In this document: piece by piece, positions 26,194 through 34,491 of the stretch
Position numbering within the stretch: position 1 is the stretch's first letter
Layout: each line of letters opens with the position of its first letter
Assembly (NCBI RefSeq): GCF_014212055.1
Contig: NZ_JACJVO010000050.1
Location: 28,288 to 92,287, forward strand
Length of the DNA stretch: 64,000 bases
From: Cohnella zeiphila
Lineage (GTDB): Bacteria; Bacillota; Bacilli; Paenibacillales; Paenibacillaceae
Direction of reading: 5' to 3'
The notes under the pieces: generated by a model
The model's input: the letters and a program-made list of their open reading frames with translations, nothing else
What the model was told of the DNA's origin: nothing
The model's database searches: none
Translations under genes and position numbers: made by a program

Positions 26194-27258
26194 TTGTCCG
26201 ATCGTCGCGCCGCATTGGAGATGGCACTGCGCCAAATTGAGAAGCAGTTCGGCAAAGGTTCGATCATGAAGTTAGGGGAGAGCGCTCAGCTGCAGGTCGA
26301 GACTAGCTCGAGCGGCGCCCTTGCCTTGGATATCGCGCTTGGAATCGGCGGATTCCCGCGCGGACGGATTATCGAAGTTTATGGACCGGAATCTTCGGGT
26401 AAGACGACGGTCGCCCTGCATGCGATCGCGGAGGTGCAGCGTGCCGGCGGACAAGCTGCCTTCATCGACGCCGAACACGCGCTCGATCCGGTGTACGCCC
26501 GCAACCTGGGCGTCAATATCGACGAGCTGCTGCTCAGCCAGCCGGATACCGGCGAGCAGGCGCTCGAGATCGCGGAAGCGCTCGTCCGCAGCGGAGCGGT
26601 CGACATTGTCGTCGTAGACTCGGTAGCGGCTCTGGTGCCGAAGGCGGAGATCGAGGGGGATATGGGAGATTCCTTCGTCGGCCTTCAGGCCCGGCTTATG
26701 TCGCAGGCGATGCGGAAGCTGTCGGGAGCGATCAGCAAATCCAAAGCCATCGCGATCTTCATCAATCAGTTGCGGGAGAAAGTCGGCGTCATGTTCGGCA
26801 ATCCCGAGACGACCCCGGGCGGCCGCGCGCTCAAATTCTATGCCAGCGTCCGTCTCGACGTGCGCCGCATCGAGTCCATCAAGCAGGGCAACGACGTCGT
26901 CGGCAACCGGACTCGCATCAAGGTCGTGAAGAACAAGGTGGCGCCCCCGTTCAAGCAGGCGGAAGTCGACATCATGTACGGACAAGGGATTTCGAAAGAA
27001 GGCAGCATCATCGATATCGGCACCGAGCTGGATATTGTCCAGAAGAGCGGCGCCTGGTTTTCTTTCAATAGCGAGCGGCTCGGTCAAGGCCGGGAGAACG
27101 CGAAGCAGTTCCTGAAGGACCATCCGGAATTGTCGGATCAGATCGAGCGGCAGATCCGCGAGGCGACGCTCAGCGTGGATGCAATCAACCGTTCGGCCTC
27201 GGCGGCGTCGGTATCGGACGACGATGAAGACGACAGCGAATTCGCCGAGATGGAATAA
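26194..27258 (+). CDS. recA: Recombinase RecA
   Basis: A 354-residue ATPase for homologous recombination and LexA co-protease activation. Walker A GPESSGKT is at about residues 64-71, Walker B VDIVVVDSVAALVP, loop L1/L2 regions (EIEGDMGDSFVG, FGNPETTPGGRALKFY) and a very acidic C-terminal tail (DDDEDDSEFAEME). TTG 26194 is chosen because AAGGGATG ends seven bases upstream and the product then starts (M)SDRRAALEMALRQIEKQFGKG, the usual family N terminus; ATG 26173 lies before this site. Confidence 0.96.
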   Translation: MSDRRAALEMALRQIEKQFGKGSIMKLGESAQLQVETSSSGALALDIALGIGGFPRGRIIEVYGPESSGKTTVALHAIAEVQRAGGQAAFIDAEHALDPVYARNLGVNIDELLLSQPDTGEQALEIAEALVRSGAVDIVVVDSVAALVPKAEIEGDMGDSFVGLQARLMSQAMRKLSGAISKSKAIAIFINQLREKVGVMFGNPETTPGGRALKFYASVRLDVRRIESIKQGNDVVGNRTRIKVVKNKVAPPFKQAEVDIMYGQGISKEGSIIDIGTELDIVQKSGAWFSFNSERLGQGRENAKQFLKDHPELSDQIERQIREATLSVDAINRSASAASVSDDDEDDSEFAEME

Positions 27259-27278
27259 TCGAATCGAAGAGAGCGGAC

Positions 27279-27311
27279 AAGAGGGCATCTGCGCCGTGCG
27301 GATGCCCTCTT
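27279..27311 (+). terminator. Hairpin between recA and recX, terminator-like
   Basis: Perfect 11-bp stem AAGAGGGCATC/GATGCCCTCTT (27279-27289 with 27301-27311) and an 11-base loop, but no T tract follows (GGTCGTAGG). It may allow partial termination, so that recX is made at a lower level than recA, as known in some recA-recX operons. Confidence 0.45.
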
Positions 27312-27336
27312 GGTCGTAGGAAGGAGCGACGTTGAG

Positions 27337-28077
27337 ATGGAGAAGGAGGAGCATGACGGGCTTGCGTTCGTGCCGGGCGCTGCCGTCGTGACGGCAGTAG
27401 AGCCGGACCCGAGACGCAAAGGCATGTACCGCGTCTCCGTCCTTGCCCCTGGCGGCGGAGAGCCGGTACTGCTGTCGGTGCACGAAGATACGCTGGTCGG
27501 CTGGCGGCTGCTGAAGGGACGGAGCCTCTCGGGCGACGAATGGAGCGGGCTGCGCAAGTCGGAGGAGACGGAGCAGGCATACCGGTCGGCGCTCGCGATG
27601 CTGGACCGCAAAGCCCGCACCCGGAAGGAGTTGGAGCGGGCGCTGAAGCGCAAAGAGCATTCGGCTGAAGCAATTGCCGCTTGTTTGGATAGACTAATAG
27701 CCCATCGTCTGTTGGACGATGCGGCGTTCGCCCAGCGCTTCGCGGAACAGAAAGTATCCGCCCAGAGCAAGGGAAGGCGGCTGGTGCGGCAGGAACTGCT
27801 GCAGCGGGGCGTGGCCAAGAGCGACGTGGAGCAGGCGATCTCCTCGCTGGACGGGGAAGCGGAACGGGAGTCGGCCTTGGCGCTGGCCCGGAAGCGCTGG
27901 CCGTCGGTCAAAGGGGCGAGCCGCCGAGAACGTCTGTACAAGCTGGCCGCGATGCTGCAGCGACGTGGATTCCCGGGCGGGCTGGCGATGGAAGCGGCGC
28001 GGCGCGCGGCCGATGACGAGGCGGAGCAGGCGGAAGAGACGGAATGGAGCGAAACGGAAGAGGGTTGGGATACATAG
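27337..28077 (+). CDS. recX: Regulatory protein RecX
   Basis: A 246-residue modulator that binds RecA filaments and limits or tunes their activity. The C-terminal two thirds carry the three-helix RecX repeats (ALAMLDRKARTRKELERALK, CLDRLIAHRLLDDAAFAQRF, LVRQELLQRGVAKSDVEQAI). The N-terminal about 75 residues form a beta-rich extension typical of Bacillales RecX. ATG 27337 follows GGAAGGAG. It directly follows recA, whose SOS promoter probably serves it through the intergenic hairpin. Confidence 0.9.
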   Translation: MEKEEHDGLAFVPGAAVVTAVEPDPRRKGMYRVSVLAPGGGEPVLLSVHEDTLVGWRLLKGRSLSGDEWSGLRKSEETEQAYRSALAMLDRKARTRKELERALKRKEHSAEAIAACLDRLIAHRLLDDAAFAQRFAEQKVSAQSKGRRLVRQELLQRGVAKSDVEQAISSLDGEAERESALALARKRWPSVKGASRRERLYKLAAMLQRRGFPGGLAMEAARRAADDEAEQAEETEWSETEEGWDT

Positions 28078-28161
28078 CGGCATTGGCCGGAGACGCGGGG
28101 GCGGTGGTCGGGTGCTCCTAAAAGGAAGCTTCGGCGGGCAAGTAACCGCTTTTGCGGTTGC

Positions 28162-28191
28162 TTGACAATCCATTTTCATAAAAGATACAAT
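28162..28191 (+). promoter_or_regulatory. Sigma-A promoter of rny
   Basis: TTGACA (28162-28167), 18-bp spacer, TACAAT (28186-28191). The -35 overlaps an imperfect palindrome (CAAG-T-AACCGC, TTTT, GCGGTT-G-CTTG; 28139-28164), a possible operator or the end of the recX message. The leader is about 170 nt; I see no further motif in it. Confidence 0.75.
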
Positions 28192-28367
28192 GAATTTGTA
28201 TTCCATTACCCTTTTCCGAACCCTTTTTCCTTCCAAAAAACGATTCGGAAACCTTTTTTTCGACTTTTTGACCGACAGACGAAATGAAACGGTTTGAAAA
28301 ACCGGCCAACAATTTCATAAGTATCCCAAGCGGAGCCTTGGTGATGCAACGAGGAGGTGAAGACCAA

Positions 28368-29906
28368 ATGGTTTGGATTTGGGTCTTGATCGTCATCGTT
28401 GTTGGCGCGCTGTTCTTTGGGATCGGTTATGTGGTGCGCAAAACCATTGCGGAAGCCAAAATTTCCAGTGCCGAGCAAGCGGCCCTTCAGATTATCGAGA
28501 ACGCCAAGAAGGAAGCCGACGCTGCCCGCAAGGAGACGGTGCTGGAAGCCAAAGACGAGGTGCACAAGCTCCGCAACGAAGCCGAACGCGACATCCGCGA
28601 GCGGCGAAACGAAATTCAACGCCAAGAACGTCGTTTGGTGCAGAAGGAAGAATCGCTGGATCGCAAGATGGAAGCTTTGGAGCGCAAAGAGGAGCAGGTC
28701 GCCAACAAGGAGAAACGAATCGAAGGCATTCAAGAGCAGATCGAATCGCTTTATAAGCAGCAAATCAGCGAGTTGGAGAGAATCTCCAACCTGACGATGG
28801 AAGACGCGAAGCAGCTTATCCTGACCACGGTGGAGCAGGAAGTTCGCCACGAGTCGGCCCAGCTGATCAAGGATATCGAACAGCAGGCGAAGGAAGAGGC
28901 AGACAAGCGCGCGAGAGATATCATCTCCCTGGCGATACAGCGCTGCGCCGCGGATCATGTGGCGGAGACGACGGTATCGGTCGTATCGCTTCCGAACGAA
29001 GAGATGAAGGGACGGATCATCGGCCGCGAAGGCCGCAACATCCGCGCGCTGGAGACGTTGACGGGGATCGACCTGATCATCGACGACACGCCGGAAGCGG
29101 TGATCCTGTCCGGCTTCGATCCGATTCGCCGCGAGATCGCGCGTACCGCGCTGGAGAAACTGGTGGCGGACGGACGCATCCATCCGGCCCGAATCGAAGA
29201 GATGGTCGAGAAGTCCCGCAAGGAAGTGGACGAGAGAATCCGGGAATACGGGGAGCAGGCGACGTTCGAAGTGGGCGTGCACGGCATCCATCCGGACCTG
29301 ATCAAAATTCTCGGACGTTTGAAATTCCGGACGAGCTACGGCCAAAACGTGCTGAAGCACTCGATGGAAGTGGCGTATTTGACGGGACTGATGGCGGCGG
29401 AGCTCGGAGAAGACGTTTCTCTCGCCAAACGCGCCGGCTTGCTGCATGATATCGGCAAGGCGCTCGACCACGAAGTGGAAGGTTCGCACGTCGAGATCGG
29501 CGTTGAATTGGCGAAGAAATACAAGGAGCATCCGGTTGTCATCAACAGCATCGCGTCGCACCACGGAGACGTGGAAGCGACGTCGGTCATCGCGATGCTC
29601 GTCGGAGCGGCGGACGCGCTCAGCGCGGCCCGACCGGGAGCCCGTCGCGAGACGCTCGAGACGTACATCAAGCGTCTCGAGAAGCTGGAGGAGATCTCCG
29701 AATCGTTCGAAGGCGTCGAGAAGTCGTACGCCATCCAGGCCGGACGCGAAGTTCGGGTCATGGTTCAGCCCGAGAAGATCGACGACGCGGAGGCGTTCCG
29801 CCTTGCCCGCGACATCACGAAGAAGATCGAAGGCGAGCTGGACTACCCGGGTCATATCAAAGTCACGGTCATCCGCGAGACCCGCGCGGTGGAGTACGCG
29901 AAATAA
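28368..29906 (+). CDS. rny: Ribonuclease Y
   Basis: A 512-residue membrane-anchored endoribonuclease that starts decay of many mRNAs and anchors the degradosome. Domains in order: one N-terminal transmembrane helix (WIWVLIVIVVGALFFGIGYV), a long charged coiled coil (about 25-190), a KH domain with GRIIGREGRNIRALE (about 220-235), an HD domain with LLHDIGKALDHE and ASHHGDVEA, and a C-terminal domain. ATG 28368 follows GAGGAGGTGA; an upstream ATG at 28284 has no ribosome site. Length (B. subtilis 520) and place before ymdB are as expected. Confidence 0.95.
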   Translation: MVWIWVLIVIVVGALFFGIGYVVRKTIAEAKISSAEQAALQIIENAKKEADAARKETVLEAKDEVHKLRNEAERDIRERRNEIQRQERRLVQKEESLDRKMEALERKEEQVANKEKRIEGIQEQIESLYKQQISELERISNLTMEDAKQLILTTVEQEVRHESAQLIKDIEQQAKEEADKRARDIISLAIQRCAADHVAETTVSVVSLPNEEMKGRIIGREGRNIRALETLTGIDLIIDDTPEAVILSGFDPIRREIARTALEKLVADGRIHPARIEEMVEKSRKEVDERIREYGEQATFEVGVHGIHPDLIKILGRLKFRTSYGQNVLKHSMEVAYLTGLMAAELGEDVSLAKRAGLLHDIGKALDHEVEGSHVEIGVELAKKYKEHPVVINSIASHHGDVEATSVIAMLVGAADALSAARPGARRETLETYIKRLEKLEEISESFEGVEKSYAIQAGREVRVMVQPEKIDDAEAFRLARDITKKIEGELDYPGHIKVTVIRETRAVEYAK

Positions 29907-29911
29907 CAAAC

Positions 29912-29968
29912 GGGAAGGCTTCAGAAGTGGTTGCGGAGCAAGCTCGCAGCCGCTTCTTCCCTTTTTTT
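29912..29968 (+). terminator. Terminator-like hairpin between rny and ymdB
   Basis: Outer stem GGGAAG/CTTCCC enclosing GAAGTGG...CCGCTTC pairings, followed by seven T residues. Because ymdB starts 32 bases later with only its own ribosome site, partial read-through is likely. Confidence 0.7.
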
Positions 29969-30000
29969 AAGGGAGCTTCGGATCGGAAAGGAGCGCTCGG

Positions 30001-30795
30001 ATGAAAGTAGTGTTTATCGGGGATATCGTCGGCAACGTGGGCCGGGATGCGGTGAAGCGGCTGCTTCCTTGGCTGAAGGATAAATACCAGCCCCATATCG
30101 TCATCGCCAACGGCGAGAACGCTGCCGGAGGACGGGGCATCAACGCGGCGATTACGCGCGAGCTGTTCGAATGGGGCGTGCACGGCATCACGATGGGCAA
30201 CCACACGTGGGATAATCGGGACATCTTCGAGTTTATTGACAGCGAGCCTCGGATGGTAAGGCCTGCGAACTTGCCGCCCGGAACGCCGGGAACGGGCAGC
30301 GCGGTCATCAAGGTCGGGAACAAGGAACTGGCGATCGTCAATCTGATCGGCCGCACGTTCCTGCCGCCCGCCGATTGCCCGTTCCGGACGGCGGACGACC
30401 TCTTGGACGAGCTGCGGCGCAAGCATAAATGCATTCTGGTCGATTTTCACGCGGAGGCGACGAGCGAGAAAATCGCCATGGGCTGGCATCTGGACGGAAA
30501 AGCTTCGCTCGTGGTCGGCACCCATACGCACGTGCAGACCAACGACGAACGGATTTTGCCGGAAGGGACCGCCTACGTGACCGACGCGGGAATGACCGGC
30601 CCTCGCGATGGCGTGCTCGGCATGGATCGGACGACGGTCATCCGGAAGTTCATCACCGGCTTGCCCGCGCGCTTCCAAGTGGCGGAGACCAAATGGATTC
30701 TGAGCGGCGTGTTCGTCGACATCGACGAAGCAACCGGCAAGGCGGTCAAAGTTCAGACGATCCGGGTCGACGAGGACTCCTGGATTCCCAGTTGA
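30001..30795 (+). CDS. ymdB: YmdB family metallophosphoesterase
   Basis: A 264-residue phosphodiesterase of the TIGR00282/YmdB family; B. subtilis YmdB hydrolyses 2',3'-cAMP and controls late adaptive responses such as biofilm and nanotube formation. Metal-binding motifs are visible: FIGDIVGNVGRDAV at the N terminus, ANGENAAGGRGI, MGNHTWDNRDI, VDFHAEATSEK and VVGTHTHVQTND. ATG 30001 follows GGAAAGGAG. The rny-ymdB pairing is conserved in Bacillales. Confidence 0.93.
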   Translation: MKVVFIGDIVGNVGRDAVKRLLPWLKDKYQPHIVIANGENAAGGRGINAAITRELFEWGVHGITMGNHTWDNRDIFEFIDSEPRMVRPANLPPGTPGTGSAVIKVGNKELAIVNLIGRTFLPPADCPFRTADDLLDELRRKHKCILVDFHAEATSEKIAMGWHLDGKASLVVGTHTHVQTNDERILPEGTAYVTDAGMTGPRDGVLGMDRTTVIRKFITGLPARFQVAETKWILSGVFVDIDEATGKAVKVQTIRVDEDSWIPS

Positions 30796-30815
30796 AGCTT
30801 CGCGGTTAATCCCCG

Positions 30816-30849
30816 ACGCAGCGCGCCCGAACGAGGGCGGCTGCGTTTT
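30816..30849 (+). terminator. Rho-independent terminator after ymdB
   Basis: Stem ACGCAGC...GCTGCGT with inner GCCC/GGGC pairs, followed by TTTT. Confidence 0.82.
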
Positions 30850-30962
30850 CCCATTCTGAGGAATGTTTTCCATCCTTTCGGTCCCGAATATCCCGCCAGA
30901 GCGGTCCGCTATCGCAGAATTCAGAATTTTTCGCATTTTAACGTGTCACGGCCGTTGATACG

Positions 30963-30992
30963 GCAGGAATTATTGGCCTTCTCACCGAATAA
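30963..30992 (+). promoter_or_regulatory. Sigma-H promoter of spoVS
   Basis: GCAGGAATT (30963-30971) and ACCGAATAA (30984-30992) with a 12-bp spacer match the sigma-H consensus RNAGGAWWW-N11/12-RNNGAATWW. In B. subtilis spoVS is sigma-H dependent, in agreement. Confidence 0.78.
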
Positions 30993-31044
30993 ATATCCCT
31001 TAGTGGACCCAACCTTTGATCCCTGAGCCGAGGAGGAAATGGTC

Positions 31045-31305
31045 ATGGAAGTTTTAAAGGTATCCGCAAAGTCCAATCCAAATTCTGTCGCAGGCGCTTT
31101 GGCAGGCGTGCTTCGCGAACGCGGGGGAGCGGAACTGCAAGCGATCGGGGCAGGAGCGCTCAACCAGGCGATCAAGGCAGTCGCAATCGCACGCGGGTTC
31201 GTGGCTCCCAGCGGGGTGGATCTGATTTGCATCCCGGCTTTTACGGATATCGTAATCGACGGAGAAGACAGAACGGCGATCAAGCTCATCGTAGAGCCCA
31301 GATAA
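31045..31305 (+). CDS. spoVS: Stage V sporulation protein S
   Basis: An 86-residue Alba-fold protein needed for coat and cortex completion, nearly identical in pattern to B. subtilis SpoVS (KVSAKSNPNSVAGALAGVLR, IGAGALNQAIKAVAIARGFV, IPAFTDIVIDGEDRTAIKLI). ATG 31045 lies eight bases after AGGAGG; the in-frame ATG 31039 is only two bases from it. It has its own sigma-H promoter. The order spoVS-dipeptidase-korA-korB is also seen in the Bacillus cereus group. Confidence 0.96.
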   Translation: MEVLKVSAKSNPNSVAGALAGVLRERGGAELQAIGAGALNQAIKAVAIARGFVAPSGVDLICIPAFTDIVIDGEDRTAIKLIVEPR

Positions 31306-31440
31306 TCGATCGGCCATCGGCCGTCCAGCCTGTTCACGAAGAATCGGATCCGGGAGATCTCGCTTAGACCTTCTTCCCCGGAGGATTCGGCGGACAGGTT
31401 TTTTGTTGTTCGGCGGTTTAATACGGGGGGTCAATAAATT

Positions 31441-31625
31441 CGGGGGCTCCCCCAAAAGTAATCGGAATAAACTTCGAAGCTTTACGTCACTTTTGGGGGT
31501 TTGATATCGGGGGCTCCCCCAAAAGGAATCGGAATAAACTTCGAAGCTTTACGTCACTTTTGGGGGTTTGATATCGGGGGCTCCCCCAAAAGGAATGGGA
31601 ATAAACTTCACGTCACTTTTAGGGG
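31441..31625. repeat. C5A4 hairpin element, three tandem copies
   Basis: Copies at 31441-31499, 31508-31566 and 31575-31625 have a 67-bp period (59-bp element plus spacer TTTGATAT). Copies 1 and 2 are nearly identical with arms CCCCCAAAAG(T/G) and ACTTTTGGGGG. Copy 3 lacks about 8 bp inside (AACTTCACGTC instead of AACTTCGAAGCTTTACGTC) and has ACTTTTAGGGG as right arm. The last copy ends eight bases before the AAGGAGG of the dipeptidase gene. In the remaining gap after spoVS (31306-31440) I see only a poor hairpin with a T run near 31367-31404 that may end spoVS. Confidence 0.9.
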
Positions 31626-31647
31626 ACCAAATTAAGGAGGAATGCTC

Positions 31648-32589
31648 ATGTTGCCGGTAGCGGACTTGCACTGCGACGTGCTGTGCAAAATGGCAAGAAA
31701 TCCGGACCTCGCGCTGGAAGCAAGCGAGGAAACAAGCGAGCTCGACGTGACGAAGGCGAGGCTTGCGGCGGGCGGAGTCGGATTGCAGGTATTCGCCATC
31801 TACATTCCGGCGGAGCTGCCGATGCGGCCGGAGACCGCGCTGCGGGAAGCGGAACTGTTCTGGTCGAAGGTCGCCGCCGTGCCCGGCATGCGCCCGGTCC
31901 GCCGGGCCGCCGATCTGGAAGAAGCGGCTCGGAACGGTCAGACGGCGGCGCTGCTCTCGCTGGAGGGAGTGGACAGCCTGCAGGGCCAGTGGTGGGCGCT
32001 GCAGCTGCTGCACCGACTCGGCGTCCGGCTGCTCGGCATTGCTTGGAACAACGCCAACTGGGCGTGCGACGGCGCGACGGAACCGAGGGGAGCAGGCCTC
32101 ACCCGCGACGGCAGGCGCCTCGTTCGGGAGTGCGAGAACCTGGGCATTCTGATCGACGTATCTCATCTCTCCGAGCGGGGCTTCTGGGACGTGGCCGAAC
32201 TGGCCGGCCGCCCGTTCTTCGCTTCCCATTCCAACGCCAGGGCCATCCGGGACCACCCCCGCAACTTGACGGACGATCAGCTCAAAGCGATTCTGGCCGT
32301 GGACGGGCTGGTCGGGATCACGTTCGTCCCGTGGTTTCTGACCGACCGGGAGCCGGCGACCATCGACGACGTGCTGCGGCACGTCGAGCATGTCTGCGAG
32401 CTCGGCGGGGAGAACCATCTGGCGTTCGGCTCGGACTTCGACGGCATCGACCGGTACGTGAACGGGCTGGCGCATCCCGGCCAGTATCCGGCGCTGGCCG
32501 AGGCGCTGCTCGCCCGGTATCCGGAGCCGCTCGTCAGCGGATTTCTGGGAGGCAATGCCAGACGGTTTCTATCTCGAAATTTGCGGTAA
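31648..32589 (+). CDS. Membrane dipeptidase-type (M19) peptidase
   Basis: A 313-residue TIM-barrel zinc dipeptidase of the renal dipeptidase family, which hydrolyses dipeptides, often with a D- or dehydro- C-terminal residue. Zinc-binding motifs are visible: the HxD pair in DLHCDVL, the bridging Glu in SLEGVDSLQG, histidines in DVSHLSERGF and ASHSNARAI, and Asp in FGSDFDGID. No signal peptide is present, so it is cytoplasmic. ATG 31648 is seven bases after AAGGAGG; ATG 31642 is too close. It sits between spoVS and korA, a conserved place. Its leader contains three hairpin repeats. Confidence 0.9.
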   Translation: MLPVADLHCDVLCKMARNPDLALEASEETSELDVTKARLAAGGVGLQVFAIYIPAELPMRPETALREAELFWSKVAAVPGMRPVRRAADLEEAARNGQTAALLSLEGVDSLQGQWWALQLLHRLGVRLLGIAWNNANWACDGATEPRGAGLTRDGRRLVRECENLGILIDVSHLSERGFWDVAELAGRPFFASHSNARAIRDHPRNLTDDQLKAILAVDGLVGITFVPWFLTDREPATIDDVLRHVEHVCELGGENHLAFGSDFDGIDRYVNGLAHPGQYPALAEALLARYPEPLVSGFLGGNARRFLSRNLR

Positions 32590-32672
32590 ACGATGGCGGC
32601 GAAAGCTTGATTCATACCGGGATCGCAACGGTTCCATCAGAAAGAGCTATTATTCCTTTTGGACGGAAAAGC

Positions 32673-32701
32673 TTGCATTTTACACTACGCAATCATAGAA
32701 T
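32673..32701 (+). promoter_or_regulatory. Sigma-A promoter of korAB
   Basis: TTGCAT (32673-32678), 17-bp spacer, TAGAAT (32696-32701). A TTGACA at 32706 has no matching -10. Confidence 0.55.
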
Positions 32702-32750
32702 TTATTTGACAATACGTCATTGAACTCGCGTTCAAGAGGAGATGGACACT

Positions 32751-34487
32751 GTGATCAGTCAATTGTCTTGGAAAATTGGCGGGCAGCAGGGCGAGGGCGT
32801 GGAAAGTACGGATCGTATTTTCTCCACGGCGCTCAACCGGCTGGGGTACTATTTGTACGGCTACCGTCATTTTTCCTCGCGCATCAAAGGCGGGCATACG
32901 AATAACAAGATCAGAATCAGCACGAAGCCGATTCGTGCGATCTCGGACGATCTGGATATTCTGGTCGCTTTCGATCAGGAAAGCATCGACCTGAACGCCG
33001 GCGAGCTGCGTGCCGGAGGCGTCGTGGTGGCGGACGCGAAATTTTCGCCCACGATTCCGGAGGGCATCGAAGCTCGACTGTTCGCGGTACCGATTACAGC
33101 GATCGCCGAGGAGCTCGGCACCTCCCTTATGAAAAATATGGTGGCTTCGGGCGCGTCCTGGGCACTGCTGGGCCTTCCGCTCGAAGTATTCAATAAAGCG
33201 GTGGAAGAGGAGTTCGGGCGCAAGGGCCCGGCCGTCGTCGAGAAGAACGTCCAGGCGGTCAAGCGCGGCGCGGAGTTCGTGCTGGAGCAGGCCGGCGGAC
33301 CGCTGGAGCAATTCAAGCTGGAATCGGCGGACGGCAAGCAGAAGCTGTTCATGATCGGCAACGAAGCGCTCGGCCTTGGCGCCATCGCCGCAGGCTGCCG
33401 TCTCATGTCCGCTTATCCGATTACGCCGGCTTCGGAGATTATGGAATATCTGATCAAGAAGCTTCCCAAGTTCGGCGGCACCGTCGTGCAGACGGAAGAC
33501 GAGATCGCGGCGGCGACGATGGCGATCGGCGCCAACTATGCGGGCGTACGCACGATGACGGCTTCGGCAGGTCCGGGCTTGTCTCTCATGATGGAGTCGA
33601 TCGGCCTGTCCGGAATGACCGAGACTCCGCTCGTCATCGTCGACACGCAGCGCGGCGGCCCGTCGACCGGCCTGCCGACGAAGCAGGAGCAGTCCGACAT
33701 CAACGCGCTCATTTACGGAACGCACGGCGAGATTCCAAAGGTGGTGCTTGCGCCGAGCACGATCGAAGAATGCTTTTACGATATGGTTGAAGCGTTTAAC
33801 GTGGCCGAAGTGTACCAAGTTCCGGTCATCGTCGCGACCGATCTTCAATTGTCGCTCGGCAAGCAATCGTGCGAGCCGCTCGACTACGGCCGCATCCGGA
33901 TCGAACGCGGCAAGCTGCAGACGGGCGAACTGCCGGAACGGGAGCCGAACAAGCTGTTCCCGCGTTATGAGTTTTCCGAAGACGGCATCTCCCCGCGCGT
34001 GCTGCCGGGGGCGATGAACGGCATTCACCATGTGACGGGCGTCGAGCACGATCAGGAGGGCAAGCCGTCGGAGAGCGCGGACAACCGCCGGAAAATGATG
34101 GAGAAACGCATGGGCAAGCTGGATTCGCTGCGGATCACCGACGCCGTCAAAGCGGACGCTCCGCACGAAGCGCCGGATCTCGTCGTCGTGGCGATGGGTT
34201 CGACCGGCGGCACGGTCGACGAAGCGCGGCTTCGCCTCGCTCAAGAAGGCATGGCGATCAACCACGTGACCGTGCGTCAGCTGCACCCGTTCCCGTCCGA
34301 TCTGCTGGAGCCGCATCTGCGCAAGGCAAAGAAGGTGGTCGTGTTGGAGAACAACGCGACCGGCCAGTTGGCCAACCTGATCAAGATGAACGTCGGCTGC
34401 CACGACAAGATCGAGAGCCTGCTCAAGTACGACGGCACGCCGTTCCTCCCCTCCGAAATCGAAAAAGCTTGCAGGGAGATGAGATAA
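32751..34487 (+). CDS. korA: 2-oxoacid:ferredoxin oxidoreductase, fused gamma-alpha subunit
   Basis: A 578-residue subunit of a 2-oxoglutarate-type ferredoxin oxidoreductase that decarboxylates a 2-oxoacid to acyl-CoA and reduces ferredoxin. Residues about 1-190 are the gamma domain (WKIGGQQGEGVESTDRIF); about 200-578 are the alpha (pyrimidine-binding) domain with GNEALGLGAIAAGCRLMSAY, PITPASEIMEYL and TASAGPGLSLMMESIGLSGM. GTG 32751 is chosen, nine bases after AGAGGAG; ATG 32742 abuts that site. korB follows after four bases. The gamma-alpha fusion plus separate beta is the common two-subunit form in Bacillales. Confidence 0.92.
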   Translation: MISQLSWKIGGQQGEGVESTDRIFSTALNRLGYYLYGYRHFSSRIKGGHTNNKIRISTKPIRAISDDLDILVAFDQESIDLNAGELRAGGVVVADAKFSPTIPEGIEARLFAVPITAIAEELGTSLMKNMVASGASWALLGLPLEVFNKAVEEEFGRKGPAVVEKNVQAVKRGAEFVLEQAGGPLEQFKLESADGKQKLFMIGNEALGLGAIAAGCRLMSAYPITPASEIMEYLIKKLPKFGGTVVQTEDEIAAATMAIGANYAGVRTMTASAGPGLSLMMESIGLSGMTETPLVIVDTQRGGPSTGLPTKQEQSDINALIYGTHGEIPKVVLAPSTIEECFYDMVEAFNVAEVYQVPVIVATDLQLSLGKQSCEPLDYGRIRIERGKLQTGELPEREPNKLFPRYEFSEDGISPRVLPGAMNGIHHVTGVEHDQEGKPSESADNRRKMMEKRMGKLDSLRITDAVKADAPHEAPDLVVVAMGSTGGTVDEARLRLAQEGMAINHVTVRQLHPFPSDLLEPHLRKAKKVVVLENNATGQLANLIKMNVGCHDKIESLLKYDGTPFLPSEIEKACREMR

Positions 34488-34491
34488 AAAC

